Assembly (NCBI RefSeq): GCF_032854445.1
Contig: NC_088303.1
Location: 13,087,501 to 13,151,500, forward strand
Length of the DNA stretch: 64,000 bases
Reading direction: 5' to 3'
Origin: Liolophura sinensis
Taxonomy: Eukaryota; Mollusca; Polyplacophora; Chitonida; Chitonidae
Part shown: positions 1-13,464 of the stretch, piece after piece
Position numbering within the stretch: the stretch's first letter is position 1
How the letters are laid out: each line of letters opens with the position of its first letter
Translations under genes and position numbers: made by a program
The notes under the pieces: model-generated
Database searches by the model: none
Told to the model about the DNA's origin: nothing
What the model saw: only the letters and a program-made list of their open reading frames with translations

Positions 1-74
1 CGGTTGGTAGTAGGTCGGTATGGCAACTTGTAAATGGACATGGCCAAAGCTGTTAGCTCCTGTCATCTACATCT

Positions 75-1395
75 CTGATGTTAGCGTAAGGCTTCTGCTG
101 GCGCCTGTCCAACATATACTTCCCTGATGTCAATGTTACGCTCTACAGGCTCCTGTCCAACATCTACTTCCCTGATATCAATGTTACGTTCTGCAGGCTC
201 CTGTCCACCATCTACTTCCCTGATGTCAATGTTTGGTTCTACTGACTCCTGTCCACCATCTACTTCCCTGACGTCAATGTAACGTTCTGCTGACTCCTGT
301 CCACCATCTACTTCCCTGATGTCAATGTTACATTCTGCTGGCTCCTGTCCACCATCTACTTCCATGATGTCAATGTTACGTTCTGCTGGCTCCTGTCCAA
401 CATATACTTCCCTGACGTCAATGTTACGTTCTGCTGGCTCTTGCCCAACATCTACTCCCTGATGTCAATGTTACGTTCCTGCTGGCTCTTGTCCAACATC
501 TACTTCCCTGATGTCAATGTTACGTTTTTCTGGCTCCTGTCCACCATCTACTTCCATGATGTCAATGTTACGTTCTGCTGGCTCCTGTCCAACATCTACT
601 TCCCCGACGTCAATGTTTCGTTCTGCTGGCTCCTGCCCACCATCTACTTCCCTGATGTCAATGGTACGTTTCTCTGGCTCCTGTCCACCATCTACTTCCC
701 TGATGTCAATGTAACGTTCTGCTGGCTCCTGTCCACCATTTACTTCCCTGAAGTCAATGTTACGCTCTGCTGGCTCCTGTCCACCATCTACTTCCCTGAT
801 GTCAATGTTACATTCTGCTGACTCCTGTCCAAAACATTTACTTCCCTGACGTCAATGTTACGTTCTGCTGGCTCCTGTCCACCATCTACTTCCCTGATGT
901 CAATGTTACGTCCTGCTGGCTCCTGGCCACAATCTACTTCCCTGATGTTAATGAAACGTTCTGCTGGCTCCTGTCCACCATCTACTTCCCTGATGTCAAT
1001 GTTACGTTCTGCTGGCCCCTGTCCTCCATCTACTTCCCTGATGTCAATGTTACGTTCTGCTGGTTCCTGGCCACAATCTACTTCCCTGATGTTAATGTAA
1101 CGTTCTGCTGGCTCCTGTCCACCATCTACTTCCCTGATGTCAATGTTACACTTCTGCTGGCTCCTGTCCACAATGTACTTCCCTGATGTCAATGTTACGT
1201 TCTGCTGGCTCCTGTCCAACATCTACTTCCCTGATGTCAATGTTACACTTCTGCCGGCTCCTGTCTACAATCTACTTCCCTGATGTCAATGTTACGTTCT
1301 GCTGGCTCCTGGCCAAAGTCTACTTCCCTGATGTCAATGTTACCGTCTGCTGGCTCCTGGCCACAGTCTACTTCCCTGATGTCAGTGTAAACCAT
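75..1395. repeat. 48-bp minisatellite, about 27 copies
   Basis: Unit core CTACTTCCCTGATGTCAATG then TTACGTTCTGCTGGCTCCTG. The period is divisible by three, so most frames stay open and give spurious 16-residue repeat peptides. Confidence 0.95.
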
Positions 1396-2178
1396 TTTGT
1401 CGCTGGCGTAGCAATCAGCGATATGCTCTAGGTTCCGAGTGTCTCCCAGCGGACCTCTTTCGGGAGCGCACTGAATGTCCCAACCCATTCTGCCTCACCC
1501 CCCCCCCCCCTCTCTCTCTCTCCAGCTTTTAAACCCCTACAAGCAGACCTTTTTAGGATTTCATTTCAGAATAGGTTTCTGGAAGTTTTCTGTTCAATGT
1601 CAGGGACTCGTACAATAGCTTGGCATAGCCCTTCCCCCAGTCTAGTTTTGCAGCATGTGCTAGTCCTTTTTTAGTGTTTGCTTCTCCGCTGTTCTGCTTA
1701 TAATTACATCACTGAAATTTTACGGTTGCGTTCACACTGAAGCCAGTATTAAAGATTTCATACGAGTGATATACTCAACCCAAGCCATAATGGGATTTCA
1801 TTTTCTATATATATTCATATACACTTATACATCTAATACACTGCTGCAGTTGAACGGCCGATTCCATCACAGTTGTCTACTATACTGTTGATTCAACGAT
1901 TTTTATTGCTTTCAAACTATAGCAATATTAAAGATTTCATCAATTTATAATGGCTGTAATCAAAGTTGAACGGATATTGCAAAATTGATCGGAGCCGACT
2001 GTGTGTGTAATTTGAGTAACAGCCTTTACTAGGTACATTTTTGCGGCCACCACAAGCTATCATTGTATTCGCTGTGGACGATATATTGGCGATCTGCTAG
2101 CATTAAAATATCAATATATCGGAAAGATATATACTGTTATCCACCTTCAGTGGATTTAAAGTAAACCATACTCTGCAG
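1396..2178. other. Unique AT-rich DNA, nothing recognised
   Basis: Contains a C-rich then CT-rich tract at about 1498-1522 and no coding signal I can support. Confidence 0.5.
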
Positions 2179-2460
2179 ATGTCACATCGTATCTGGACCT
2201 ATATTTGTACAAAGACAAAAAAGCTTTCCTCTCTCGCAGACTTAACGACCTTACTTGACAGAGATGTACTGGAGGGTCCTGCATATGACGTCTACATACC
2301 TCGCCTTGTAGGATTCGTTAGATCCTGTGTATTATGTGACGAGTTCAATCGTCACAAGTTATTACGACAAAAACTAGTGTGTCAAGGTTATTCCATCAAA
2401 TGCCTTCTCTCTACGTTTCTTAAGTTTAACACTGAGTATATCTCTCTTGTAAGGAAATAA
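2179..2460 (+). pseudogene. Retroelement relic: C-terminal tail of a reverse-transcriptase polyprotein
   Basis: A 93-codon open stretch includes PAYDVYIPRLVGFVRSC, DEFNRHKLLRQKLVCQGY and FLKFNTEYISLVRK. From memory this resembles the segment after the polymerase domain of many invertebrate retroelement proteins (VYI-LVR-AR, DF--R---L--KL--QGY, FSKF---Y-LV-KY). No polymerase motif or other open frame adjoins it, so I read it as a dead fragment. A homology search is decisive. Confidence 0.45.
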
Positions 2461-2689
2461 GGACAGAGCGATCAGAATCTCTGGCACTCTGCTTCATGAT
2501 TGTGTCTAATTGTGGGTGTATATCCATCGTCTTTATTAAGATCGCCACATTTGATATATGAACAGTTGCAGAAAAAAAACAACTGAGATATATATTTTAT
2601 TATTGACAATTTCGATACTAGCAAGAGACATGACATGCCTTGTACCTTTCCAACATCATTGAAAACCGTTGATTACTGTTTAACATTCA

Positions 2690-3320
2690 GCTTTCAGCGT
2701 CCCTCAGTCATAACACTGTCTAACATTCACCTTTCAGCGTCCGTCAGTCATTACACTGTCTAACATTCGCCTCTCAGCGTCCCTCAGTCATTACACTGTC
2801 TAACATTTGCCTTTCAGCGTCCCTCAGTCATTACACTGTTTAACATTGACCTTTCACACCCCCTCGGTCATTATACTGTTTCCCCTTTTCCCTTTCGCGT
2901 CCATCACACATTACAGTGTTTAATCTTCATCCTTTAGTCTCTGTTAGTCATTACACTGTTTTTCCCCGGTTAAACCTTTGTCAGTTATTAGACTGTTTAA
3001 TCTGAACCCTTTATTCTTCGTCCATAAGTCATTATACTGTTAAATTTATACCCTTTACTGTCCGCCCGTCAGTCATTACACTGTTAAATCTACATCCTTT
3101 ACTGTCCGCCCGTCAGTCATTACACTGTTTACTCTACACTCTTTTACTGTCCGTCCATCAGTTGTCTACACCATTTACTGTCCGTCCGTCAGTAATTACA
3201 CTGTTAATCTTCACACTTTACTGTCTCGACATCAGTCATTACACTGTTTTATCTACATCCTTAGACGTCTGTCCATCCGTCATTACATTGTTTCATCTAC
3301 ACCCTTTACTGTCCGTCCGT
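2690..3320. repeat. Degenerate 40-bp minisatellite
   Basis: Unit core CAGTCATTACACTGTTTAAC then ATTCACCTTTCAGCGTCCCT, decaying towards the right end. Confidence 0.9.
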
Positions 3321-3939
3321 CGGTCGTTGCAACGCTCAGCAGGCTAGGTAATGCCCTTGGTCAGTGGACTGGAGGGGAAAAAATAGACAGATGGAGAAAT
3401 CGATCTAGAGTGGATTGTCCTGATGGTCGATGTATTCTCGCAGTTTAAAACCCTACAAGATGTAATCTTCTCACACTAAAACCCCCAGGTCCCAAGTTCG
3501 TCTCTAAGCGTGACTCTCCTACTAATCCCTCTGCATTCGCCAGATGCTCCGCGCATTTGGCCTACTCCCAGTACGTCATCACATAAAGTGTACGGAGAGA
3601 TACACAAGATTCGTGTTGTACAGGATCACTGGGAAACGTAGTCTTTTGAGACAGAATAAATAGCCCTAAAAAGAGGTACAGAAAACCATAATCTTAGATT
3701 GCTTGATTTGTAATTGAAATGATGGACAGTAAGTACTGTAGATTGTAGGAAAAAGAACGTTCCATTTAGATGATTTTGTTCGAGCAGATGCTAACGCAGA
3801 TGTCAAGCGTAATGCTGTACCTGATGTACCTGATATATAAAGACAACCTGGTACACGTAGACTATTCGTGAGAATGATAGTAACACCAATCACGGCTTGA
3901 TAATTAGCTCTTGTTGATTCCTCACGGTGATGAAAGGGA
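3321..3939. other. Unique DNA, nothing recognised
   Basis: No repeat period, SINE homology or convincing coding frame seen. Confidence 0.4.
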
Positions 3940-4165
3940 TATACATGCTTACAGAAGAGATATGTTCTCGTATACATTAAGGGATGTACATGTATATCAA
4001 AGGGATACACAAGTCACAGTGATGTATACATATGGGATATATATTTGTACATATGTACACATATGGGATATACATTTGTACACACGGGACATACACGTGT
4101 ACACAGGAGATAAACATGTGTACAGAGGGGATACAAATGCATACATATACCTTAGTCAAGAACAT
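3940..4165. repeat. Degenerate short tandem repeat (~20 bp)
   Basis: Loose copies of GGGATATACATTTGTACACA. The open frames across it are low-complexity products. Confidence 0.7.
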
Positions 4166-4199
4166 GTCATCACAGTCTCTCATCCACATGCTTCAATAC

Positions 4200-4740
4200 T
4201 GGCTTATCTGATAAGAGTCACTGGAGTCGCTAAGCCTTGTCCTATGATATCGCTAACTCTAATCCATGGCTTCTCCCTGGCTAATCCGATGAAATTAGTA
4301 TCACCCAAGCCTATAAACCTCTGTCCAATCACATCGTTGACTAATCCATGGCTCCTCCCTGGCTAATCCGATGAAATTAGTGTCACCAGAGTCTCTAAGC
4401 TCCTGTCCAATCACATCGCTGACTCTAATCCATGGCTTCTTCCTGGCTAATCTCTGTCCAATAACATCGCATGGACTTTCCCTGGCTTCTCCGATTAAGT
4501 GTTACTGTCACCCAAGCCTGTAAACCTCTGTCCAATGACATCGCATGGACTTTCCCTGGCTTCTCTGATAGTGTTACTGTCACCCAAGCCTGTAAACCTC
4601 TGTCCAGTGACATTGCTGACTCTAATCCATGACTTTCCCTGGCTTCTCCGATATAGCGTTACTGTCACCCCAGTCTGTACATCTTTGTCCAATGACATCG
4701 CTAACTCTAATCCATGGACTTCCCCTGGCTTCCTCTGCTG
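4200..4740. repeat. Minisatellite, ~84 bp with shortened units
   Basis: Copies of CTAATCCATGGCTTCTCCCT, GTCACCCAAGCCTGTAAACC and CTCTGTCCAATCACATCGCT in the same order. Confidence 0.9.
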
Positions 4741-4749
4741 ATTAGGATG

Positions 4750-5075
4750 ACTTGCGTCAGGTGCATGCGTACCTGGCCAGTTGTGCTGGTTTCTCTCGAT
4801 GTCTGTGACGCGATCTACATCTGCTGACTGGGCTGAGGCCTTACGTCTAGTGCGTGGGGTACCTGGCCAGGTGAGCTGGTTTCTGTCGGTGTCTGTGCTG
4901 GGATCTACATTTTCTGATTAGGCTGAGGCCTTACGACAAGTGTGTTGGTTACCTGAGCAGGTGTGTTAGTTTCTCTCGGTCTCTGTGACGAGATCCACAT
5001 CTGATGATTGGGCTGAAGCCGTACGTCAGGTGTGTTGAGCACCTGACTAGATGTGCTGGTTTTTCTTGGTCCCTG
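4750..5075. repeat. ~105-bp tandem repeat, about 3 copies
   Basis: Each copy holds GGCTGAGGCCTTACGTC, ACCTGGCCAG and GCTGGTTTCTCTCGGT in order. Confidence 0.8.
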
Positions 5076-5139
5076 TTTATCCTCTATTGAGAATGAAGAT
5101 TGATAGATAATGTCAAATATATGGGTTTTTTTTACCCCT

Positions 5140-5345
5140 TGGTGACTATAGTCGGTCGACGATGTTTGCGAGGCCTTGGTGACTACAGTCGGTCGGCGAT
5201 GTTCGCAGGTCTGGGTGACTAAAGGCGGTCGACGATGTTCGTGGGACCTTGGTGACTGCAGTCGGTCAACGACGTTCACGAGGATTTGATGACTATAGTC
5301 GGTCGACGATGTGTGCGAGACCTTGATGACAATATGCGGTCGACA
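5140..5345. repeat. 37-bp minisatellite
   Basis: Unit core GGTGACTATAGTCGGTCGAC then GATGTTCGCGAGGCCTT. Confidence 0.9.
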
Positions 5346-5601
5346 GCGCTAATGATTCAGTTACTGCAGTCTAAGGTTAGTTCAAGGCAAATTGTTTTCC
5401 AGCAAATTAAAGTGTATGTTAGTACGTCACAAGTTGAAAAGTGAGGAGAAAGACAATTAAACTTTGGACATCTTCTCCTCCACTTTCGAAAGCTGTGTTA
5501 AGATGACACAGCAAATCACAGATCTGGTTCAACTATATTTATGGCTTTTTCTTATTGGCTAATGATAACTTAGAGTGGTGGTTTTCGATCAGTCAGTTAC
5601 A

Positions 5602-5848
5602 TTTATTTATTTATTTGATTGGTGTTTTACGTCGTACTCAAGAATATTTCACTTAAACAACGGCGGTCAGATTTATGGTGGAAGGAAACCGGGCAGAGGC
5701 CGGGGGACCCCACGACCATCCACAAGTTACTGACATACCTCCGTATGACCGGAGAGGGAGCCAGCATGAGCTGGATTTGAACTAAAGCGACCGCATTGGT
5801 GAGAGGCTTCTGTGTCATTACGCTGCGTTAGCGCGCTAACCAACTGAG
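5602..5848 (-). mobile_element. tRNA-derived SINE, family I
   Basis: Minus-strand SINE with an ATTTATTTATTTATTTGATT tail, the conserved CGTACTCAAGAATATTTCAC segment and a tRNA-like head truncated before the A-box end. It is flanked by an imperfect 12-bp target duplication (5590-5601 CAGTCAGTTACA and 5849-5860 CAGTCAATTACA). Confidence 0.9.
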
Positions 5849-6164
5849 CAGTCAATTACAAGCATGTCTAACATCGCAGTACATTGATGATAATACATGA
5901 AAGAACGCACACGTGGTAGTGACAGCTTATCTCTCACACATCACCCTATATTTGGCTTCGCAAACACTTGAACAGCACAAACATTCCAGCAATCAATTTA
6001 TTAATGAAGTAGCATTTGCACAGGTGTGAAGAATTGAACTCTAAAATCGTGTTGAAGAATCATTATAAGGGGTTCCTCGATGGTCAAAAGAAAACAAGAC
6101 ATTACATATAGGTCTTGGTAAAATACATTACAGACAAATTCAACAAAGTTATAAAACAAGCTAG

Positions 6165-6500
6165 GTAAGTAATGATGAAAGTATGTCATTATATTCACGG
6201 GAAAAAGCCGGGCATTACAAATACTGAACAAGCCGGGCATTACACCTATCGGAAAAAAAAAAACGCTAACTACATCTTCGGAGAAAACCGGGAACTATTT
6301 TCACGCCGATAACCGGCACTCCAATGTTCAGAGAAAACCGAGAAAATCTATTCACCGAGAAAACTGGACACATCATGCTCAGGCAAACCGGGAATTGTAT
6401 TCAAGGAGAAATTGGTTACTACATTTACGAAGCAAATCGGGAATGACAAGTTCAGAAAAACCAGGCACTACATATATATAGTGTAAACCGGAAACTACAT
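6165..6500. repeat. Degenerate ~25-30-bp tandem repeat
   Basis: Loose copies of GAAAACCGGGAACTACATTC. Confidence 0.7.
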
Positions 6501-7549
6501 TCATGTAACAAAAAAAAAACAAACAAACAAAAAAAAAACTGGATTTCTATCACATAATCGTTTCTAACTATTGCCATCACGGTCTTGAACCGCGAGGAAT
6601 ACGAGAAAGGGACAATGATGGTCACCGTCCACGCGCGATCTTAAGCTTTAAGCTCGACATACACGAGAGCTCAAGGCGCTACTTACTCAACACCTTGGCG
6701 GTATGGAGTTGGCCCCAGTGCTCCAACTCGCTTCCCACCTCGCCCCCCACTCCCCCCTCCCCTCACCCCCGTGCTGAGCTTTATGCATCTAATAACTCCG
6801 CAAAAACAGCATTTCAGTTCTGTTTTGTTTGCTTTAACGAGAATAAAATACAGCATAATTTGTATACTCTTTGTCCAACATGCAGATATTTGCTATATTA
6901 AACCTTAATCATTTGTGGAAATAACGATCGGAAAAATGCAAAATTCGAAAAATTGAATTCTAAGTACTGGCGCTTCAAAAAGCTCCTGTGTGTCGAGAGA
7001 TTGGGCATATTCCATCCCTCTATTTCAGAGATTTGCACGCAAATGCTAATCACAAATTAAAACCTTATGATGATCTTGTCCTGGGTCAACTGAGGGCGCA
7101 TCATGGTGCATTACAGATTGCTGCTGTCTAAGATCAAGCTTCAGTGGTGCATTGGCCAATAAGTTTATTATTCTTTAAGATTAGGAAAATTTAAGAATTA
7201 CACAAAGTTCAGATGACAAGAGTTTGAAAAGCCAGTTTTAAACATGGTCTTCTATTTTTTTTTTCTGTCTTTCACGAGAAAAATATCTTCGAACATAATT
7301 TTTGTATGGTGGGCATTTGGGATTATTTCTTGATAAATGTATATATTTGCATAATAATGTTCTAAATACAGATGTAACCCACATTTAAAAAATTCTATAT
7401 AGAATTTTGACCAGGTCTGCTCAACTTGAGTTTTAATCGTAATTTTTATTTCTTCAATATTGTCAGAATTCAAATTAAATGCAGCAAATTTACATTCCCC
7501 CAAAAATATTAGACATACCACGTATTCTTTTATAGAACATTATTATGGA
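6501..7549. other. Unique DNA, nothing recognised
   Basis: AT-rich with A-tracts at about 6509-6537 and a C-rich patch near 6740-6775. No gene seen. Confidence 0.4.
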
Positions 7550-7805
7550 TTTATTTATTTTATTCATTTGATCGGTGTATTACGCCGTACTCAAGAATAT
7601 TTCACTTATATGAAGGCGGCCAGCATTATGGTAGGTGGAAACCGGACACAGCCCAGGGGAAACCCACGACAATCCGCAGGTTGCTGGAAGACCTTCCCAC
7701 GTATGGCCGGAGAGGACGCCAGCATCAGCTGGACTTGAACTCACAGCGACCCCTGGGTCATTACGCTGCGCTAGCGCGCTAACCAAATGAGCCACGGAGA
7801 CCCTC
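7550..7805 (-). mobile_element. tRNA-derived SINE, family I (internal deletion)
   Basis: Same family as the 5.6 kb copy. It lacks the stretch between CACAGCGACC and CCTGGGTCATTACGC. The head ends GAGCCACGGAGACCC. Confidence 0.9.
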
Positions 7806-8984
7806 ATTAAATACCAAGAGGTGGTCAACAATACCCACGTCGTCATACAAAAATATTTTCATGTACTGTTTTGTGTTAACACAAAAAATCGAAAATAATG
7901 TTAGAAACGCATTTGCAAATAACTTTTCACATTCTTTCATTTGATATTTCGCATGATTTTTATGTTTCCTTCTCCTTTAAGGATTTGTATTGAAAGTTTG
8001 TAAAAGTTGTCAGTGAGGCACGAACCCGGCTTTCGCCAATACAGCAACAAACAAACGATGGCGTAAATAATTTTTACCTTTTAGGGCTATTGATGTAGGT
8101 GATCGTCTGTGAGACGCCGTCAGCTCTATGAGTGGAACAGCGCAGGTAGAGAAAATGCACATATTTATGAGCCAATCCGACGAAGAAAGGTGTATTTATT
8201 TATTTCACTGGTGTTTTACGCCGTACAAGAAAGGTGTAATCCTCTAGCTTCCAGTCAACAGGCCTTATAGTTTACTAATCGGATAAATGTTATAGACTAT
8301 TTCAGTCAAAATCAATCGGTGATTAAATCAAAACTCAACTTTGTAACGTACTATTTTTATTGTTGCATAATGTTCAATTCAACTTACAACCGTTCTGCTA
8401 AATGTTTCTATCCGCTAACAAACTAAAACAGACAAGAATATGGGTAATGCACATGGGGTAAATCTTAACACAACAATGAAAACAAAAATGACTACAGCAT
8501 ACATAAATTCCTAGGCATAAATTGATCACAAAAGCTATAATATATATAAATAAAACAGAGATTCTAATGTTCGTTAGAGTTCTTGAGGCATTCGCTGGAC
8601 AACACAAGACCAACACAGTGAATTACATACCAAAGGGAGAAAACCGCGAGCTACATTCTGGAATGACAACGAATAGCGGTGTTCATTTGCATAACACAAT
8701 TTATATTCTCCCTATCATATGCATAACACAACTTGCATTTTTCATGTATAGCATACTTTTATTTATTGTTGTACGTAACTGCATTAGTCTCAGCCCAGCA
8801 AAACACAGGGCAGGTCAGTTTGTAAGAATTGCAAGGAGGTGAGATGAGTCAAAATTGTTTCATAATATAAAACAAACTGCAGTCGATAAAACACGACAAA
8901 CCAGGACCAAAAATGCTTTTCCATCATTGGGTGCAGAGTTCCTGAGGAGTACTAACGTAAAATAATTTAAAACCTATACATGTT
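7806..8984. other. Unique DNA with a SINE tail fragment
   Basis: Only a short family I 3'-end fragment at 8192-8227 (TTTCACTGGTGTTTTACGCC) stands out. No coding exon recognised. Confidence 0.5.
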
Positions 8985-10065
8985 GTTATATGTACAGAGA
9001 CAGACACCAAACAGATTGGTGTGTCTACAGACGCAGAGAGACACCAGACATAGTAGTCTGTCTACAGATACACTGAGTCACTAGACAAAATGGTATGTCT
9101 ACAGACACACCGGAGATGTTTGTGCGAGTACAGATACCAAACATGTTGATGAGTATAGAGAGAGACAGTGAGACACCAGACATACATGTCTACAGGCACC
9201 AGACATATTGGTGTGTACAGAGATGGTGAGACACAAGACACATTGGTATGTCTACAGACACACCAGACATGCTGGTGCACGTACAGAGACAGGCACGCCA
9301 AACATACTAGTATGTCTACAGATACACCAGACACATTGTGTTGTGTAGAGATACTGCGAAACGCCAGATAAATTGGTGTGTCTACAGAGAGACACTAGGC
9401 ATACTTGTACATCTACAGACACCACACATATTGGTGTGTGTAAATACAGAGATACACCAGACACATTTTTGTGTCTACAAAAGAAAGCGACACCAGACAT
9501 ATTGGTGTCTACAGAGACAGAGATACAAATGTACCAAACATACTGGCGTGTCTACAGAGATATATCAGACAGACTGGTGTCTACAGAGACAGAGAGAAAC
9601 CAGAAAAATTGGTGTCTCTACAGAGATACTACATACATTGGTGTCTACACAGACAGAGAGGTACATGTACTAGACACATTGGTGTGTTTACTGAGACAGA
9701 GATACAAGACAAACTGGTGTGTCTATAGAGACAGAGGGGCACGAGACATATTGGTCTGTCTACAGAGATACCAGACATACTGATGTCCACAGAGACAGAG
9801 AGATATCAGACAAATCGGTGTCTCTACAGAGATAGCAGATATACTGGTGTCTACATAGACATGTACATGTACAAGACACACTGGTGTGTTTACAGAGACA
9901 GAGATACAAGACAAACTGGTGTGTCTACAGAGACAGAGGGGCGCCAGATATATTGGTGTGTCTACAGAGAGATACCAGACATATTGGTATGTCTGTAGAG
10001 ACAGAGAGACACCAGATATATTGGTATGCTTATAGAGACAGAAAAACACTCCAGATACATTGAGC
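8985..10065. repeat. ~37-bp minisatellite, degenerate
   Basis: Unit core GTCTACAGAGACAGAGAGAC then ACCAGACATATTGGTGT. The long open frames on both strands arise from the repeat. Confidence 0.92.
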
Positions 10066-10679
10066 TGACAAAAATACATTGTTGAGGACAGTGAGGTATA
10101 AAGACGAGACGAACACAACACTAAACACAAGATAATTAAATCAGCAGCTCTATGTACATGTACATAAAAGGGTACTTTGGAAGGTGTACAAATAGATAAA
10201 ATATTTAAAACATACAAAGACATACCCAGGTATAATTATAGGTAATTTTATGTCAACCTTGACATAATTATCTACATTAATAAATGTACCAAAAGCAAAA
10301 ATACAACATCAAAACCCCACTGACACATTATTACACATACGGAATTTCCACAGTTGTTACATTTAGGATTAACAAAAAAAAAAAACGCATATATGTATTA
10401 TTAAAATTCAGACGAGCTCTGCAAAAGAACACAGCCAACATAAAAACATAGAGTATTGTATATCCCTGACTAGATTTCATTTCTAGTAGGCAGCTTAGTC
10501 TACACCTATGTCAAATCCCAATTAACCCTCTTGAAAACAAATTAAACGTAAATGCAAATAATTCATATACTGATAACCTTGACAAAACGAGCACGAATGC
10601 AAACATCAGAAATTCATACCTGTTCTGTGTTTTCTTGACTTCCAAAACACCACTTTGGATTACGGGGCAACAAGCAAGG
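10066..10679. other. Unique AT-rich DNA, nothing recognised
   Basis: No repeat or coding signal supported. Confidence 0.4.
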
Positions 10680-11030
10680 TGGTGTGAAAATGCTGGTAGG
10701 TATGTGAAAATGCTGGTAGGTGTGTGAAAGTGGTGGTAAGTGTGTGAAAATGCTGGTAAGTGTGTGAAAATGATGGTAGGTGTTTGAAAATGCTGGTAGG
10801 TGTGTCAAAATGCTGGTAAGTGTGTGAAAATACTGGTAGATGTGTCAAAATGCAGGTAAGTTGTGTGAAAATGCAGGTAGGTGTGTGAAAATGCTGGTGT
10901 GTAAAAATGCTGGTTAGTGTGTGAAAATCCTGGTAAGTGTGTGAAAATGATGGTAGGTGTTTGAAAATGCTGGTAGGTGTATCAAAATGCTGGTAGGTGT
11001 GTCAAAATGCTATTTATGCGTTCAAATGCC
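10680..11030. repeat. 20-bp minisatellite
   Basis: Unit GTGTGTGAAAATGCTGGTAG with occasional dropped bases. Confidence 0.95.
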
Positions 11031-12234
11031 GCTACATGGAAATGTAGTGTGCTAAAATGCTGTTACAGATGCAAATGCTTCATGATCATGGACATGTAGT
11101 TGGTTTGTTGACAAGGCTGCTACATGTCTTGTCATCTTCTTCAACAAAGGTATGCACTTTGATTTACCATAGTGCTAAGTAGATATATAAGAGCACCAAC
11201 TTACATGCATTTTATACAGTGTAACAAAGAAATACTGTTAACTGTCTTGAGTAGACAACCAAAGTTAAGTAGTTTGGATAACAATGTTAAGTTCTGCAAA
11301 ATGTAGAGTCTTGGTATGCAGTAAGTTGTATGAAAAAATAGGCAGTAATGAGAAGTTGTACAGATGGTGGAGGCATTGCAAGTTGTAAAGACCGTGAGTA
11401 AATGCAAGAAATGAGGAGTTCTAGGAAATGGAAAGAAATGCGAAGTTGTATGGATTGAGCAACAAAAATGAACAGTGGCTTTTTGAAGTTTGTCTGTTTG
11501 AGACATTCCCGAACTGCTATCATTTACAAGCACACCATGCGTAGAGGGTTTAAATACATGTACCACTACATCAAATAATAGCACCAAAACCAACAACTTT
11601 AGACAAAAAAATCTTCTCCATTAATTTACAAGTACTGAGATTTTCTTTTTCAAAAAATAGCTTTTCACAACAGCACAATGTGATTCTTTACGATAGCACT
11701 TCATGGGAACTGGAAAAAAGAAGCACTGTGAAAAGCAATGGGGACTCCACATATGTCCAGCAGTAGGACTTTTGATGCCATTTTATTGACATGAACTATT
11801 CCTTTCCCAGCCCATCATCATGATGTCATATCATAAACACAACTACATCACAACAGCAACCGATACCTGCCATCAATTTTTGACTAAACAATGGCTCAAG
11901 GTTCTGCTACATAACAAAAGTTTTCAGGCAAAATCTCAATGTTAAAGCCATCACATTTGCAAAGATATGAGCTAGGCATACAGGAGTACAGTGAGTATAT
12001 TTGTACTTGCATGCTCTTAATGATACAAACCTTGTCGATTATTTACTGCTTGCCTGCATAAGTACTTAAAAACTACAATATTTGGTCAAGTTAGGAAGTA
12101 TGGTTTTGCATTCAAAAATAAAGTACTTTAATACAATACAAATTTGGGACATAACATGGTGTCATATTTACAAAAATACATACATCAGTTACAGTGTAGA
12201 AGCCAAGCACACTGCTATTTCTTCATTAAATCAG
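11031..12234. other. Unique DNA, nothing recognised
   Basis: A few short imperfect duplications (for example around 11285-11420) but no gene or named repeat. Confidence 0.4.
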
Positions 12235-13090
12235 ACGTGCTGATCATCTCAGCACATGTATTAGCAACCCTCTCAGCACGTTTTTCCTGATCATCTCAGT
12301 ACACATGTATTTACTGATCATCTCAGTACACATGTATTTACTGATCATCTCAGTACACATGTATTTACTGATCATCTCAGCATGTTTTTCCTGATCATCT
12401 CAGTACACATGTATTTACTGATCATCTCAGTACACATGTATTTACTGATCATCTCAGCACATGTATTTACTGATCATCTCAGCACATGTATAACACTGAT
12501 CATCTCAGCACATGTTTTTCCTGATCATCTCAGTACACATGTATTTACTGACCATCTCAGCACATGTTTTTCCTGATCATCTAAGTACACATGTATTTAC
12601 TGATCATCTCAGTACACATGTATTTACTGATCATCTCAGTACACATGTATTTACTGACCATCTCAGCACATGTATTTACTGACCATCTCAGTACACATGT
12701 ATTTACTGACCATCTCAGCACATGTATTTACTGACCATCTCAGCACGTCTTTTTTTTACTGATCATCTCAGCACATGTTTTTCCTGATCATCTCAGTACA
12801 CATGTATTTACTGACCATCTCAGCACATGTTTTTCCTGACCATCTCAGCACATGTATTTACTGACCATCTCAGCACATGTATTTACTGATCATCTCAGTA
12901 CACATGTATTTACCGATCATCTCAGTACACGTTTTTACTGATCATCTCAGTACACATGTATTTACCGACCATCTCAGAACATGTATACTGATAATTTCTG
13001 CATATGTATTTATTGATGGTCTCAGCACGTTTTTTTCACGGATCATCTCGGTACATGTATTTATGGATCATCTCAGCGCACATATTTACT
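12235..13090. repeat. 27-bp minisatellite
   Basis: Unit ACTGATCATCTCAGTACACA then TGTATTT, with shorter GCACATG variants. Confidence 0.95.
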
Positions 13091-13189
13091 GCTGGCAATA
13101 ACCTGCTGGTTTTCCATATGACATTATCCTTTAGTCAGAACAATGGTGTATCAGCAGTCTATGAGCATTATTATTATATTAAAATGAGT

Positions 13190-13400
13190 ACTTTGTGCTC
13201 TTTTATGAGTAATATGTACTCTTGTGAGTAATCTGTACTCATCTGTGTAATCCATACTCTTGTGAGTAATATGTACTCATATGTGTAATCCATACTCTTC
13301 TGAGTGATACGTACTCATCTGGGTAATCCATACTCTTCTGAGTAATACATACTCATTTGGGTAACCGATACTCATTTGAGTACTCCATATTCACCCGTGA
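13190..13400. repeat. ~35-40-bp degenerate minisatellite
   Basis: Alternating TACTCTTGTGAGTAAT and TACTCATCTGTGTAATCC. Confidence 0.85.
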
Positions 13401-13464
13401 CTATTCCATGCTCGTTTGTCAGCCCTGAGATTATTTAAAATATAACTGACTCAAACTGCTGAAT

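Noticed and set aside
81-1222. Long open frames on both strands with 16-residue repeats
   Set aside because: They arise from a 48-bp tandem repeat and exist in several frames at once; there are no splice or start signals and no known domain.
3911-4366. 151-codon open frame
   Set aside because: Low-complexity translation of degenerate repeats; it crosses two unrelated arrays.
7580-7846. Open frame ending in VSTYHNAG-like residues, and similar frames at 26867-27145, 42387-42575 and 49136-49712
   Set aside because: Each coincides with a family I SINE in either orientation.
9062-10223. Overlapping open frames on both strands
   Set aside because: Products of the ~37-bp minisatellite.
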